Shown here in pieces: positions 23,624-32,287 of a DNA stretch of 45,452 bases. Position numbers and translations under genes: made by a program. This DNA comes from Oscillospiraceae bacterium (GTDB lineage Bacteria; Bacillota; Clostridia; Oscillospirales; Ruminococcaceae). The stretch covers positions 1-45,452 of the forward strand of contig SVMZ01000026.1 in NCBI GenBank assembly GCA_015067185.1, given 5' to 3'. The notes below the pieces were generated by a model. It worked only from the letters and a program-made list of their open reading frames with translations, was not told the origin of the DNA and made no database searches. Within the stretch, counting starts at the first letter, position 1. Each line of letters starts with the position of its first letter.

Positions 23624-25204
23624 ATGTCAATTGCGGAATCAATTTTTAAACTGCGCAGCAAAAAAGGAATTTCACAGGAGAAATTTGCAGAGATTTTTAG
23701 TGTGTCAAGGCAGTCGGTTCAGAAATGGGAGAATGGAAGCTCCCAGCCTGATCTTGCAAAAATTATCAGTATTGCAAAGTATTTTGATGTCACAGTGGAT
23801 GAAATTCTCTTTGGGAAAAAAGAGAGTGTTATGGACGGTATACGCGGACATGAGATCAAGCCTCAGTATGAGCGGCTCAATCTGTGGGAGTTGTATTGTT
23901 CCGAGCTCAAAACAGAATACCGTCAATGTGAAGAAGAAGGACTGGATATTGCGGGCTATAAAGAGCTGTTTGAGGCAGTAGCCAAATTACCGGTCAGCGA
24001 TTACAAAAAGCGTATGGCAGATGTCATTTTTGATATTGTTACCAATGCCACCAAACGGGAAGGGTATCCCTATGTTGAGCCCTCGGAACTCGATGAGATC
24101 CGTGCACTTCGTAAACCGCATCTTTTTGAACGGAAAAAACTCTCCGAAAAGGAGTTGGCAGACAAAATCTATGGGGCATGGATCGGTCGTGTCTGCGGTT
24201 GTCTGCTCGGGAAGCCGTTGGAAGGCATGCATACCGATGAAATAATTCCGCTGCTGAAGGCAACGGATAACTATCCGATGAACAGATATATCCGGGCAGA
24301 AGAGGTTCCGGAGGAGATGCTCGCCGGACTACATGACAGAGTTGCCCTGTTGGCAGACCGTGTTTCCTATATGCCGGAGGATGACGATACCAATTATACG
24401 GTTCTTTACAAAGAAATTGTGAAACAATATGGCCGCGATTTTACGCCGCATGATGTAGCCAACGCATGGCTGAATGCCCAACGGAAAAACGCATATTGTA
24501 CCGCCGAGCGGGTTGCCTATTGCAATTTTGTAAAGGGTTATTTTCCGCCGGATTCGGCTGTGTACCAGAACCCCTTCCGTGAGTGGATCGGTGCACAGAT
24601 TCGCGGCGACTACTTTGGTTATATTAACCCGGGCAATCCTGAGATGGCTGCGGATATGGCATGGAGAGATGCTTCTGTATCCCATGTGAAAAACGGTATC
24701 TACGGCGAGATGTTTGCGGCAGCCATGATTGCCTGCGCGGCAGTGACCGACGATATCAAGGATATTATACTTGGCGGGTTGGCAGAGATTCCGGCCACAT
24801 CCAGACTTTACGAAGAAGTTTGGCGCATGATCTCACTTTATGACAGCGGAAAAACGGCAGAGGAGTGCTTTGAGGATATCCATAGCCGTTATGATGAGAA
24901 GAACAACCATGATTGGTGCCACACCATTTCCAATGCCGCCATTGTTGTGGCTGCGCTGCTTTATGGAAAGGGAGACTACGGCAAATCAATCTGCATGTCG
25001 GTGGAAGTGGGATTTGATACCGATTGCAACGGTGCTACCGTAGGTTCCATTCTTGGTATGAGAAACGGAGCAGCCTGTGTTGGGGAAGATTGGACAAAGC
25101 CGGTTAACGGAAAGGTGCAGACCGGAATCTTTGGACTTGGAGTTGTTGATATCAAACAGGCTGCCGAAGAGACATTGAAAGATACTGTCTATTGTAAAAT
25201 GTAA
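23624..25204 (+). CDS. XRE helix-turn-helix fused to ADP-ribosylglycohydrolase-fold domain
   Basis: A 526-residue fusion. Residues 1-65 are an XRE-type helix-turn-helix (IFKLRSKKGISQEKFAEIF, SRQSVQKWENGSSQPDL, FDVTVDEILFG). Residues from about 85 are an ADP-ribosylglycohydrolase (ARH/DraG-like) protein: an accessory helical part, then KIYGAWIGRVCGCLLGKPLEG (181-201), the first metal motif EDDDTNYT (252-259), and the second metal motif GFDTDCNGATVGS (463-475). The acidic residues that bind two Mg or Mn ions look complete. ARH proteins remove ADP-ribose or, in sugar-locus subfamilies, may cleave other N- or O-glycosides. The HTH suggests an enzyme that binds DNA or senses its substrate. The ATG at 23624 follows AGAGGTGA by five bases. 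No frameshift or stop separates the domains. Confidence 0.9.
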   Translation: MSIAESIFKLRSKKGISQEKFAEIFSVSRQSVQKWENGSSQPDLAKIISIAKYFDVTVDEILFGKKESVMDGIRGHEIKPQYERLNLWELYCSELKTEYRQCEEEGLDIAGYKELFEAVAKLPVSDYKKRMADVIFDIVTNATKREGYPYVEPSELDEIRALRKPHLFERKKLSEKELADKIYGAWIGRVCGCLLGKPLEGMHTDEIIPLLKATDNYPMNRYIRAEEVPEEMLAGLHDRVALLADRVSYMPEDDDTNYTVLYKEIVKQYGRDFTPHDVANAWLNAQRKNAYCTAERVAYCNFVKGYFPPDSAVYQNPFREWIGAQIRGDYFGYINPGNPEMAADMAWRDASVSHVKNGIYGEMFAAAMIACAAVTDDIKDIILGGLAEIPATSRLYEEVWRMISLYDSGKTAEECFEDIHSRYDEKNNHDWCHTISNAAIVVAALLYGKGDYGKSICMSVEVGFDTDCNGATVGSILGMRNGAACVGEDWTKPVNGKVQTGIFGLGVVDIKQAAEETLKDTVYCKM

Positions 25205-25217
25205 ACAGCATGCTTTG

Positions 25218-25249
25218 GGTGCAGAGAGTGTTCTCTGCACCTGTTTTTT
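25218..25249 (+). terminator. Terminator of the HTH-ARH gene
   Basis: GGTGCAGAGA pairs with TCTCTGCACC across GTGT, followed by TGTTTTTTG. Confidence 0.88.
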
Positions 25250-25368
25250 GTGAAAAAAGAAAAGACAAGGGAGAGAACAGAAAAGCAAAAAAGCGGACAG
25301 TAGCGGCAGAAAAAACGAAAAAAAAGGATGGTAAATTTGTTGTTTGACATCAAAACAAAAAAATAGGA

Positions 25369-25397
25369 TTGCTATTTAAAGGTGAGTACGATATACT
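25369..25397 (+). promoter_or_regulatory. Promoter of the GH28-like gene
   Basis: TTGCTA at 25369-25374, 17 bp, TATACT at 25392-25397. An isolated TTGACA at 25344-25349 upstream has no matching -10 box. The region between the terminator and this promoter is purine-rich and shows nothing else. Confidence 0.6.
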
Positions 25398-25459
25398 TAA
25401 AATAAAGAAAACAAGATACACAGGCTGTTTTTGAAATTTTTAAACAAGGAGAATATAAC

Positions 25460-26977
25460 ATGGCACTGATAGGTTCAAGAGTCTATCCCTTTGCTGCCGA
25501 AGAACCGGTCAGCAGTGATTTTAAAATGTTGGTTGACGGAGTTGAGGCGCCGCTTCATATAGCAAGAGTTTCTGCATTTCCCATTAACAGACGTTGGCCG
25601 GGGCATCAGCGTACACAGGACCAGACCGAATTGGTCAGCTTTGCCTCTTTTGAAATGGATTCCCCGGCAAAGATTGAGCTGACTCCCAACAAGGCATTTA
25701 AAGAGGTTGTTGTTCGTCCTCTTTCCAAAAACATTAAGCCCAATGTGGCAGACGGTAAAATCAGCTTCACCATCCATGAGGCCGGTGCTTACACAGTGGA
25801 ACTGGATGGCTATCATAATGCCCTCCATATTTTTGCCGACCCTGCTAAGAAATATGATATTGATATCAATGACAAGAACGTAATCTATTACGGTAAAGGT
25901 TTGCACGATGTGGGTGTCATTGAGATGACTGAAGGACAGACCCTTTTTATTGATGAAGGTGCTGTTGTCTATGCAAGAATCCATGCCATTGATGCCAACA
26001 ATATCAAAATTCTCGGCCGCGGAATCCTTGATGTAAGCAAAGTGAAGGAAGTCATTTTGAATACAGAGTTTACCCCGGAGCAGATTGAGCAGAGAAACAA
26101 GGGCTTTGCCATCACCAATGCCACCCGCAAGCATACCATCCACCTGGAATACTGCGATAACGTTGAAATCGAAGGTATCACCATCCGCGATTCTCTTGTT
26201 TATAATATCCGTCCCGTTTGCTGCCGCGGTCTCCACATCGAAAATGTGAAGATCATCGGTAACTGGCGTTACAATTCTGACGGGATTGATATGCACAACT
26301 GTGAAGATGTTGTTCTGCGCAGATGCTTTATCAGAACTTACGATGACTCCATCTGCATCAAAGGATTTGACTACACGCAGAATGAAGCGGATATGTTCCA
26401 CAATGGCATCATGTATGATGTATTCAAGAACGTTCTTATTGAGAAGTGCGTCATCTGGTGTGACTGGGGGCGTTCCCTGGAGTTCGGTGCAGAAACAAGA
26501 GCAAAAGAGATCTTCAATATTACCTTCCGTGACTGCGATCTGATCAGAAATTCCGCTGTTGCCTGCGATATTCAGAATGTTGACTACGCGGATATTCATG
26601 ATGTCCTGTTCGAAAATATTCGCGTTGAATACGATGAAGTGTCTCAGAGACCGATTCTCCAGAAGACGGATGACCAGCCCTTTGGCGATGACCCTGAGAG
26701 CACCTATATGCCTAAGCTCCTCGGTTCCTTTGTCACCTATGTTCCCGAGTATTCCGCCGGCGGCATCAAGCGCGGCATCAACCGTGATATCGTGTTCAAG
26801 GATATCTATGTCACAGCACCGCGTATGCCCCAGTCTGCAATGAGAGGTTACGACGAGGAGCATCAGAGTAAGGATATCGTAATTGATGGTATTTATTTCA
26901 ATGGCAAGCGTATAGAAACCATGGAAGAGGCTAATATAGAAATTGGTGACTTCACATCCAACATCAGCTTCAAGTAA
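25460..26977 (+). CDS. GH28-like (polygalacturonase-fold) glycoside hydrolase
   Basis: A 505-residue protein with an N-terminal beta domain (1-130) and a right-handed beta-helix of the GH28 type. The catalytic aspartate motifs are visible: NSDGID (Asp 274 and 277) and TYDDSICIKG (Asp 295/296). A SLEFGAETRAKEI segment follows where classic polygalacturonases have GHGxSIGS, so it is a divergent member (GH-N clan) acting by inversion on galacturonides or another glycan. There is no signal peptide, so it is cytoplasmic. Codon use is more C-ending and regular than in neighbours, suggesting high expression. AAGGAG precedes the ATG. Monocistronic, with its own promoter and terminator. Confidence 0.88.
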   Translation: MALIGSRVYPFAAEEPVSSDFKMLVDGVEAPLHIARVSAFPINRRWPGHQRTQDQTELVSFASFEMDSPAKIELTPNKAFKEVVVRPLSKNIKPNVADGKISFTIHEAGAYTVELDGYHNALHIFADPAKKYDIDINDKNVIYYGKGLHDVGVIEMTEGQTLFIDEGAVVYARIHAIDANNIKILGRGILDVSKVKEVILNTEFTPEQIEQRNKGFAITNATRKHTIHLEYCDNVEIEGITIRDSLVYNIRPVCCRGLHIENVKIIGNWRYNSDGIDMHNCEDVVLRRCFIRTYDDSICIKGFDYTQNEADMFHNGIMYDVFKNVLIEKCVIWCDWGRSLEFGAETRAKEIFNITFRDCDLIRNSAVACDIQNVDYADIHDVLFENIRVEYDEVSQRPILQKTDDQPFGDDPESTYMPKLLGSFVTYVPEYSAGGIKRGINRDIVFKDIYVTAPRMPQSAMRGYDEEHQSKDIVIDGIYFNGKRIETMEEANIEIGDFTSNISFK

Positions 26978-26990
26978 AAATATTTTTCAG

Positions 26991-27030
26991 GGCCGTGCAT
27001 ATTCGAATGGATATGCACGGCCGATTTTGT
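26991..27030 (+). terminator. Terminator of the GH28-like gene
   Basis: A 12-bp stem (26991-27002 with 27011-27022), GGCCGTGCATAT, with an 8-base loop, then GATTTTG. Confidence 0.85.
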
Positions 27031-27079
27031 CAAGAAGTATGACTTTCAAAAAATATTTTGGGAAAATTGAAGTTTACTA

Positions 27080-27108
27080 TTGACATTTTAATTTGAGTGA
27101 TGTATAAT
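27080..27108 (+). promoter_or_regulatory. Consensus promoter of tRNA-Arg
   Basis: TTGACA at 27080-27085, 17 bp, TATAAT at 27103-27108, placed about 22 bases before the tRNA. Confidence 0.85.
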
Positions 27109-27130
27109 AATAAAGCTCGATAAAGAGTAT

Positions 27131-27207
27131 GCGCCATTAGCTCAGCTGGATAGAGCGTCTGGCTACGGACCAGAAGGTCGCGGGTTCGAATCCTACATGG
27201 CGCGCCA
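27131..27207 (+). tRNA. tRNA-Arg (anticodon ACG), CCA encoded
   Basis: A full cloverleaf: acceptor GCGCCAT with ATGGCGC, D arm GCTC/GAGC, anticodon stem TCTGG/CCAGA with loop CTACGGA (anticodon ACG at 27165-27167), T loop TTCGAAT, and CCA at 27205-27207. It reads CGU and, after A34 deamination, other CGN codons. The T stem GCGGG/CCTAC has one C-A mismatch (27181 with 27195) and a G-U pair, slightly unusual for this conserved tRNA. No integrase or element boundary is seen at its 3' end. Confidence 0.97.
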
Positions 27208-27240
27208 AAAACCTCGTTCTTTGGAACGAGGTTTTTTCTT
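27208..27240 (+). terminator. Terminator of tRNA-Arg
   Basis: AACCTCGTTC with its complement across a short loop, then TTTTTTCTT. The next 185 bases before the GH43-like promoter show no supported gene. Confidence 0.9.
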
Positions 27241-27425
27241 GCCCTTTTTACAGTTGAGATTTGCAGAAGCCATGGATTCTTATATGCCTGCTTGGTTAAA
27301 AAATGATTGGTATTTACATTCTCTTTGTTATGTGTTCGTTAAAAAGCAGGTTGTTTAAACGATTTTGACATAAGAAAAAAGAGGCACAGTAGAAATTATC
27401 GTATTTTATATTGTTGAACGTGGAC

Positions 27426-27454
27426 TTGACAATCTTTTTTTGCTGTGTTATATT
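27426..27454 (+). promoter_or_regulatory. Promoter of the GH43-like gene
   Basis: TTGACA at 27426-27431, 17 bp, TATATT at 27449-27454. Transcription should begin near 27460, at the ribosome binding site AGAGGTGA, leaving a leader of about 14 bases. This rules out an in-frame upstream start at 27445, inside the promoter. Confidence 0.8.
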
Positions 27455-27474
27455 GCAGAAGAGGTGAAGGCAAG

Positions 27475-28467
27475 ATGAAAAAATGGATTCATGGCGAACA
27501 GCATGAGTTTGTCGATTGGTTTGATACCGATGGGAATGTTATCAATACGAGTGACGGTGGTATCATCTATGCTGAAGGAAAGTATCACTGGTACGGACAG
27601 GCTCTCAGGGCTCTTCCATACAATGATGACGCTAAATGGAACGGCGGCGCAGGGACAACAGGTGTTGTGATGTATGAATCCGAGGATCTGCTTAATTGGC
27701 GGTATGAGGGTGTGATTCTTGCTTGTTCGGATGATCCCCAAAGCGAGTTATATGCGCCCATGCGTTTTGAGCGCCCGAAAATCATTTATAATGAGAAGAC
27801 AAAGCAATATGTTTTATGGTGTCATTACGTCAGATATCCCGGCGGTCATGGTTTTGAAGCGGGACAGGGCGAAGCGGGGGTTGCAGTCTGCGATACGGTC
27901 AACGGAACCTACCGCTGGCTTGGACATCTGCGTCCCATTGATGACAAGGGCGTTGTTCGTGATTGTACCCTCTATCAGGACGAGGATGGAAGTGCATATT
28001 TTATTTATGACAGAGATATCAGCAGCTATCACGGAGAGATGAATCGCTGTCTCCATATCGTCAAGCTGTCTGAGGATTATCTTTCCTGTACATCTGAATA
28101 TAAGAGGATCGATTCTGCTTTCCGACGGGAAGCCCCCGCAATTGTATATCGGGACGGATACTATTATATGATTACCTCAGGACTCACCGGTTGGGAATAC
28201 AACCGCGCTGTATATTTCCGTACTCGTGATCTGATGGGAGAGTGGGAGAATATGGGGGATCCTTGCATTGATGACAATGAGCAGACCACGTTTTGCACGC
28301 AGACCACGGCAATTTTCAGGGTAGTAGGACGGGATGATTGCTATATCCATATGGCTGAGCGTCACAACACTCAAAACTTTTTGCATTGCTCATACGTCTG
28401 GATTCCTATTCATTTTGGAGCAGACCATACCATATCTCTTACCTATCAAAAGGAATGGAAGTTTTGA
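27475..28467 (+). CDS. GH43 subfamily 24-like glycoside hydrolase (exo-beta-1,3-galactanase type)
   Basis: A 330-residue five-bladed beta-propeller enzyme without a signal peptide. DTDGNVINTSDGGIIY and KYHWYGQA at the start, YESEDLLNWRYEGVIL, VRDCTLYQDEDGSAYFIY, LHIVKLSEDYLS, the REAPAIVYRDGYYYMITSG segment (probable catalytic acid Glu) and TGW follow the order seen in GH43_24 exo-beta-1,3-galactanases. That subfamily lacks the usual GH43 N-terminal aspartate base, as does this protein. The likely substrate is galactan or arabinogalactan side chains; other GH43-like activities are possible. AGAGGTGA lies eight bases before the ATG at 27475. Confidence 0.85.
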   Translation: MKKWIHGEQHEFVDWFDTDGNVINTSDGGIIYAEGKYHWYGQALRALPYNDDAKWNGGAGTTGVVMYESEDLLNWRYEGVILACSDDPQSELYAPMRFERPKIIYNEKTKQYVLWCHYVRYPGGHGFEAGQGEAGVAVCDTVNGTYRWLGHLRPIDDKGVVRDCTLYQDEDGSAYFIYDRDISSYHGEMNRCLHIVKLSEDYLSCTSEYKRIDSAFRREAPAIVYRDGYYYMITSGLTGWEYNRAVYFRTRDLMGEWENMGDPCIDDNEQTTFCTQTTAIFRVVGRDDCYIHMAERHNTQNFLHCSYVWIPIHFGADHTISLTYQKEWKF

Positions 28468-28516
28468 TTGGGAAATGAGCCGAGAATGAGGAAAAGGAAT
28501 TTTAAGTGAGACAATA

Positions 28517-29050
28517 ATGTCATCCGTAGATTGTGAACGGCTTTTGAGAAAAAGAGTATATGTTGAAGTTTTTTTGATATTTGCTCACCCCGGTATTTCC
28601 GGCGAGTGGTATTCAACGCCGGATACAGAAAAGATACAAGCGTTGTTCCGTAAATACAGAGGAACCGTTTTGATGTGCCTTAACGGACATCTTCATACCG
28701 ATCATTTGTGTGTGAAGGATGAGGTTGCTTATTTTGATGTGAATGCGGTTATAAATGGCTACTGGGCTATTACAAAGGGACATCATTATTTGGACGGACA
28801 GACCTTTTTGCGTGAAACCATTGATGAAAACGGAAGGGTTTTGGGTGAGGAGACATTTAATCTGAATAAACTGACTCAGGGGAAAAACACATGGTTTTTT
28901 GATGATCTGTTGAGTGCGATTGTTGAGATCGAAGATGATGATACAATAAACATCGAGGGAAGCAAAACCTTCTGGAAATACGGCATTTTGCCGCCGGTAA
29001 ATAAAAGTGGGGTTAAATCCGAAATTAAAACCAGACGTATTAAATTATAA
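28517..29050 (+). pseudogene. Calcineurin-like metallophosphoesterase, C-terminal fragment
   Basis: From about residue 18 the frame matches the end of a calcineurin-like phosphoesterase: FAHPGISGEW, LMCLNGHLHTDH with the GHxH metal motif, and DVNAVINGYW. The first metal motifs (DxH, GDxxD, GNHD) and roughly half of the usual protein are absent. The first 17 residues look unrelated, and no good ribosome binding site precedes the ATG. The N-terminal part is not found in the 50 bases before it. It is most likely a truncated remnant of a larger carbohydrate-locus phosphoesterase gene. Confidence 0.7.
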
Positions 29051-29137
29051 TGAGTAGAAATTCTAAGGCAGATGGAACCGGAGAGGGAATAACCGCGGTG
29101 AATATTTTGAAATAATCAATAAAAGGAGATAGACTCG

Positions 29138-29827
29138 ATGGAAATAACAGGCGCGATATTTGATATGGATGGAACATTGGTGGATTCTTTGATGGGATGG
29201 GATATCCTTTGGAAGAAGTTTGGTGTGCAATATAAAAACGATGCCTCTTTCCGACCGGATGATAGAACAGAGAAAGCTATAAGGACCCTCCCGCTAAAAG
29301 ATGCTATGCTATTGGTTCACGAAACCTGTGAAATCGGAGACAGCGGAGAAGCCTTGCTGGAAAACGCAAACAGAGTCATGGCGCAGTTTTACAGAGAAGA
29401 TGTGGAACTGAAAAGCGGCGTAAAAGAGTTCCTGGAGCATTGTCTGACATGTGGAATAAAGATGTGTGTTGCTTCGGCAACGGCACCAGAATTGCTGGAA
29501 ATTGTGATGGAAAAGTTTGATATGGACAGGTATTTCCCGAAAATATTCTCCTGCAGTGAGATTGGCAAGGGAAAAGAGGAGCCGGATATTTTTGTGATGG
29601 CACATGAATATCTGGGTACACCAAAAGAAAGCACCTGGATTTTTGAGGATTCCATTACAGCACTGGAAACAGCGATAAAAGCCGGTTATCATACGGTGGG
29701 AATCTATGATAAATACAATTTTAATCCGGACAAAGTGGCGAAAGTGGTTGCAGAATATATCGGAGAAGGAGATTCGTTCGCCAGTCTGATCCCGAAAATC
29801 AAATCCGTGCCGGATGCAGAAAAATGA
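29138..29827 (+). CDS. HAD-superfamily phosphatase / beta-phosphoglucomutase-like
   Basis: A 229-residue HAD hydrolase. Motif I is FDMDGTLVDS (residues 8-17), followed by a helical cap (about 18-80), motif II VASAT (about 110), Lys in the EIGKGKEEPDIF segment (about 150), and motif IV FEDSITALETA (about 168-178). This subfamily removes phosphate from sugar phosphates or converts beta-phosphoglucose forms. It fits a sugar island, where it may clear a phosphorylated intermediate. AAAGGAGAT precedes the ATG; no clear promoter is seen, so it may be read with upstream genes. Confidence 0.9.
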   Translation: MEITGAIFDMDGTLVDSLMGWDILWKKFGVQYKNDASFRPDDRTEKAIRTLPLKDAMLLVHETCEIGDSGEALLENANRVMAQFYREDVELKSGVKEFLEHCLTCGIKMCVASATAPELLEIVMEKFDMDRYFPKIFSCSEIGKGKEEPDIFVMAHEYLGTPKESTWIFEDSITALETAIKAGYHTVGIYDKYNFNPDKVAKVVAEYIGEGDSFASLIPKIKSVPDAEK

Positions 29828-29839
29828 GCTTATAAACAG

Positions 29840-29875
29840 AAAGACATCCTCGAAGTGAGGATGTCTTTTCTTTTG
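29840..29875 (+). terminator. Terminator between the HAD gene and the GH42-like gene
   Basis: AAAGACATCCTC with its complement, followed by TTTTCTTTT. It sits between converging genes and can serve the GH42-like gene in the other direction. Confidence 0.85.
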
Positions 29876-29890
29876 GAATGATGAAAAGGG

Positions 29891-31984
29891 TTATTTTGCA
29901 AAAACAATACAGTTGGCAGAGAGAGGGGGGATAACCGTGCGGACGGATTGACCAATCACTTCGGCAGCAGCATAGGAGTCGCAGAAATGCATCCCAATGG
30001 GTATGGGGAGTTCCAAGGAGACCGTTTCCTGGGAACGGTTGTAGATAGAAAGCAGTTGTCCACGGTTCCCTGTGAGAGATTGAATCATAGGCGATGAAGA
30101 ATCGGTGACGGGAACTTGGTTTAAAACAAGAATGCGTTCAAGAAGAGGATCATTTTGAAGGAGATGAGAGAATAATGTACCGAGCAGATAGGTTTTTCCG
30201 TTTCCAAAGTGATTTTTAACACCAAGAGTTTGTCCCAAAACATCGGAAAAGATGGTCTCTCCTGTAGAGGATGAAAAAGTTTGAGAAAACTCAGCGGAAT
30301 TGACGGTAATATCGGCGAAATCTCCTTTTCCGTAAAACTCTTTGATAAATCCGCGGTTAGTATTCTGATATATGGTCTCTTCCCGGGCTCCGAAAAGCTG
30401 ATCCAGACCGAAAGAGGGGATGGTGAGCTGGGCATTGGAGAGTTCATCGTAGGAGGCGAGGTAGGCTTCCGACACAACAGAACCGCCATTGGCCACATAT
30501 TCTTTAAGTTTCTCTGCATACTCGGCAGACATGGAGAGGGGGAGCGGAAGGAAGACGAGAGAATAATCTGCGAGACGATTTTCGAGAATTTGTTCTTTCC
30601 AAATAAAATCGGGATAAACACCGTGACGAAGGAGCGCGGTATAAATTCCCCGGATGGAATCAGAAACAAGGTGTTCCGCATTTTTTTCAAAGGCGAAGAG
30701 ATTATTGGAAGCGTCAACAGCAATGGCGACACGGGCTTTTTCGGGGTGAGATGCAAGAATGATATCGCGGTTTCGGTTCATAAAAGCGTTCATTTTGCAG
30801 ATCTCGCTATACCATTCAAAAGGTTCACCCTTGCGGTCAAGCATGCCAAAGCCAAAGGATTCCTGGCAAAACGTTTCCTCGCGATAGGACCACCAGACAA
30901 TGCCTTTGACTCCGCGGGCAAGAGAGGTGATGCCCCAGTTGGCAATGTCGTTGCAGGAGGGGGCTTCCCCGTGCCAAAGCAGTGAGGCGGGTCTGCCGCC
31001 CTGAAGTTCTGCGGCCCAGTTGGGTTTGCCATCTGCTGCGCATCGGGCAGAATCCAGAACAAACATAATGCTGACAACATCATTCCAGGTACCATGGGTT
31101 ACGGAAGGATACAGGGAAGCGCCAAAGACATCCATCTCCTTGGCAATAATATAATCATCGGCCCAATAGCGTCCCAGCTGTCCGCTGACCATACTGAGTA
31201 CGGTATGGCACATAACAGGACGGTGTCTGGGATCGCAACGGGCTACCAATGCCTTTTTCCATGCGGCAATCCGGCCGAGCCGCAGGCGCAGGAAGTTGGC
31301 ATATTCGGTATAGAGCGGGGTTTGTTTGGTGCCGCCGAAAGCATACGGGGGCATGATATATTCCCATTTTCCATAGTTGGTCAGCAGTGCTTTGTTGGTG
31401 GCCTCAAGTGTTGTGTATTTTTCCTTGAGCCATGCAATGAAGGCGGCAGCAGTGTGCTCGCACCAGCAGTAATCGGCATCGGGATGGTTATCGCACATGG
31501 AACCACTGTGAGATTCCTGCCAGACAGCCCAGCCTTTGACAGCGTCAAAACGGGAAAACTCCGCAACGAATGCCTCGGTAAAACGTTCGGCGGCAGCAAC
31601 AGCTGCAGGATTATCAAAACAGGGACCGGGTTTGCCGTCTGCGGGAATGGGGTAGGGAATGGTGTGGATCACCTTCTCGCCGTAGGAGTTGCGCTGGTAT
31701 ACATCATTCTCAAGGTAGAGCCAGGTGGGAGCATTTTCCAGGCAGAGAGTGAGGATCACATTCAGGCCAAGCTTTTCGGCATAGGCAACAATTTCTCTGG
31801 TGCGGCTGAAATCATATTGCCCGGGACAGGGCTCCTCATAGGCCCAGTTTTGCTGAACACGGACATAGTTGAAACCGTCGGCGGCAAAGCGCTCAAGATC
31901 TTTTTTCAGTTCGTCAAAACAGGGGCCAGGATAGCGGAAAAATTCAGCGCCGCAAACCAATTCGTTGTCAAAAAAGTTACTCAT
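29891..31984 (-). CDS. GH42-like beta-galactosidase
   Basis: A 697-residue cytoplasmic enzyme with the GH42 three-domain plan. The TIM barrel (1-380) has the likely acid/base Glu 157 in AVWQESHSG and the nucleophile Glu 326 in WAAELQGG. A trimerisation domain (about 400-600) with SLVFLPLPLSMSAEYAEKL and EYVANGGSVVSE follows, then a small C-terminal beta domain. It removes beta-galactosides or a related sugar (some relatives act on alpha-L-arabinopyranosides). AGGAG lies eight bases before the ATG. No strong promoter is visible upstream; the divergent AraC-type regulator and the dyad at 32060-32081 suggest it is controlled there. Confidence 0.88.
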   Translation of the reverse strand: MSNFFDNELVCGAEFFRYPGPCFDELKKDLERFAADGFNYVRVQQNWAYEEPCPGQYDFSRTREIVAYAEKLGLNVILTLCLENAPTWLYLENDVYQRNSYGEKVIHTIPYPIPADGKPGPCFDNPAAVAAAERFTEAFVAEFSRFDAVKGWAVWQESHSGSMCDNHPDADYCWCEHTAAAFIAWLKEKYTTLEATNKALLTNYGKWEYIMPPYAFGGTKQTPLYTEYANFLRLRLGRIAAWKKALVARCDPRHRPVMCHTVLSMVSGQLGRYWADDYIIAKEMDVFGASLYPSVTHGTWNDVVSIMFVLDSARCAADGKPNWAAELQGGRPASLLWHGEAPSCNDIANWGITSLARGVKGIVWWSYREETFCQESFGFGMLDRKGEPFEWYSEICKMNAFMNRNRDIILASHPEKARVAIAVDASNNLFAFEKNAEHLVSDSIRGIYTALLRHGVYPDFIWKEQILENRLADYSLVFLPLPLSMSAEYAEKLKEYVANGGSVVSEAYLASYDELSNAQLTIPSFGLDQLFGAREETIYQNTNRGFIKEFYGKGDFADITVNSAEFSQTFSSSTGETIFSDVLGQTLGVKNHFGNGKTYLLGTLFSHLLQNDPLLERILVLNQVPVTDSSSPMIQSLTGNRGQLLSIYNRSQETVSLELPIPIGMHFCDSYAAAEVIGQSVRTVIPPLSANCIVFAK

Positions 31985-32057
31985 AATAATTCTCCTGAAA
32001 TATAAATGTGAAAAGGTGGATATACGTGAAAAAACGATTGGATAAAAAGAAATGATA

Positions 32058-32287
32058 TACCCAAAAATTATCTTTTTTGGGACGGAATAAAAGAAAAGCG
32101 AAGAGCGGTTGCAAAGAAGAAAATTCGGAGAAGAAAAAGAGAAAAATCCTCTTGAAAAAGATGATAAAAGGTGATATCATAAGTGAAAAGAATGAAAATA
32201 GACTTCTGATAAATTTATTGTATATAGTTCCTGATTTTGTGGCAATGACAGTAATTGCGATTTATTACCCAAAAATTATCTTTTTTG
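32058..32287. repeat. 22-bp exact direct repeat, first copy a perfect dyad
   Basis: The copies at 32058-32079 and 32266-32287 are identical. The core is CCCAAAAA, TTATCT, then TTTTTG. In the first copy two further G residues complete an 8-bp inverted repeat, CCCAAAAA-N6-TTTTTGGG (32060-32081); in the second the right arm breaks down. Each copy lies about 70-75 bp before the start codon of its nearest gene. This is the layout of regulator binding sites. Confidence 0.65.
32152..32180 (+). promoter_or_regulatory. Promoter of the AraC-type regulator operon
   Basis: TTGAAA at 32152-32157, 17 bp, TATCAT at 32175-32180. The leader of about 170 bases includes the second copy of the direct repeat, which would allow autoregulation by a roadblock or by looping to the first copy. 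Confidence 0.55.

Noticed and set aside
25475..26863. 462-codon minus-strand frame opposite the GH28-like gene
   Set aside because: Shadow frame; the plus strand has the catalytic aspartates and promoter.
27261..27347. 28-codon frame (MDSYMPAWLK...) after tRNA-Arg
   Set aside because: No ribosome binding site or promoter; codon use gives no support.
27131..27475. tRNA-Arg as an integration site for a mobile island
   Set aside because: No integrase, no repeat of the tRNA 3' end elsewhere in the window, and a normal terminator follows directly.
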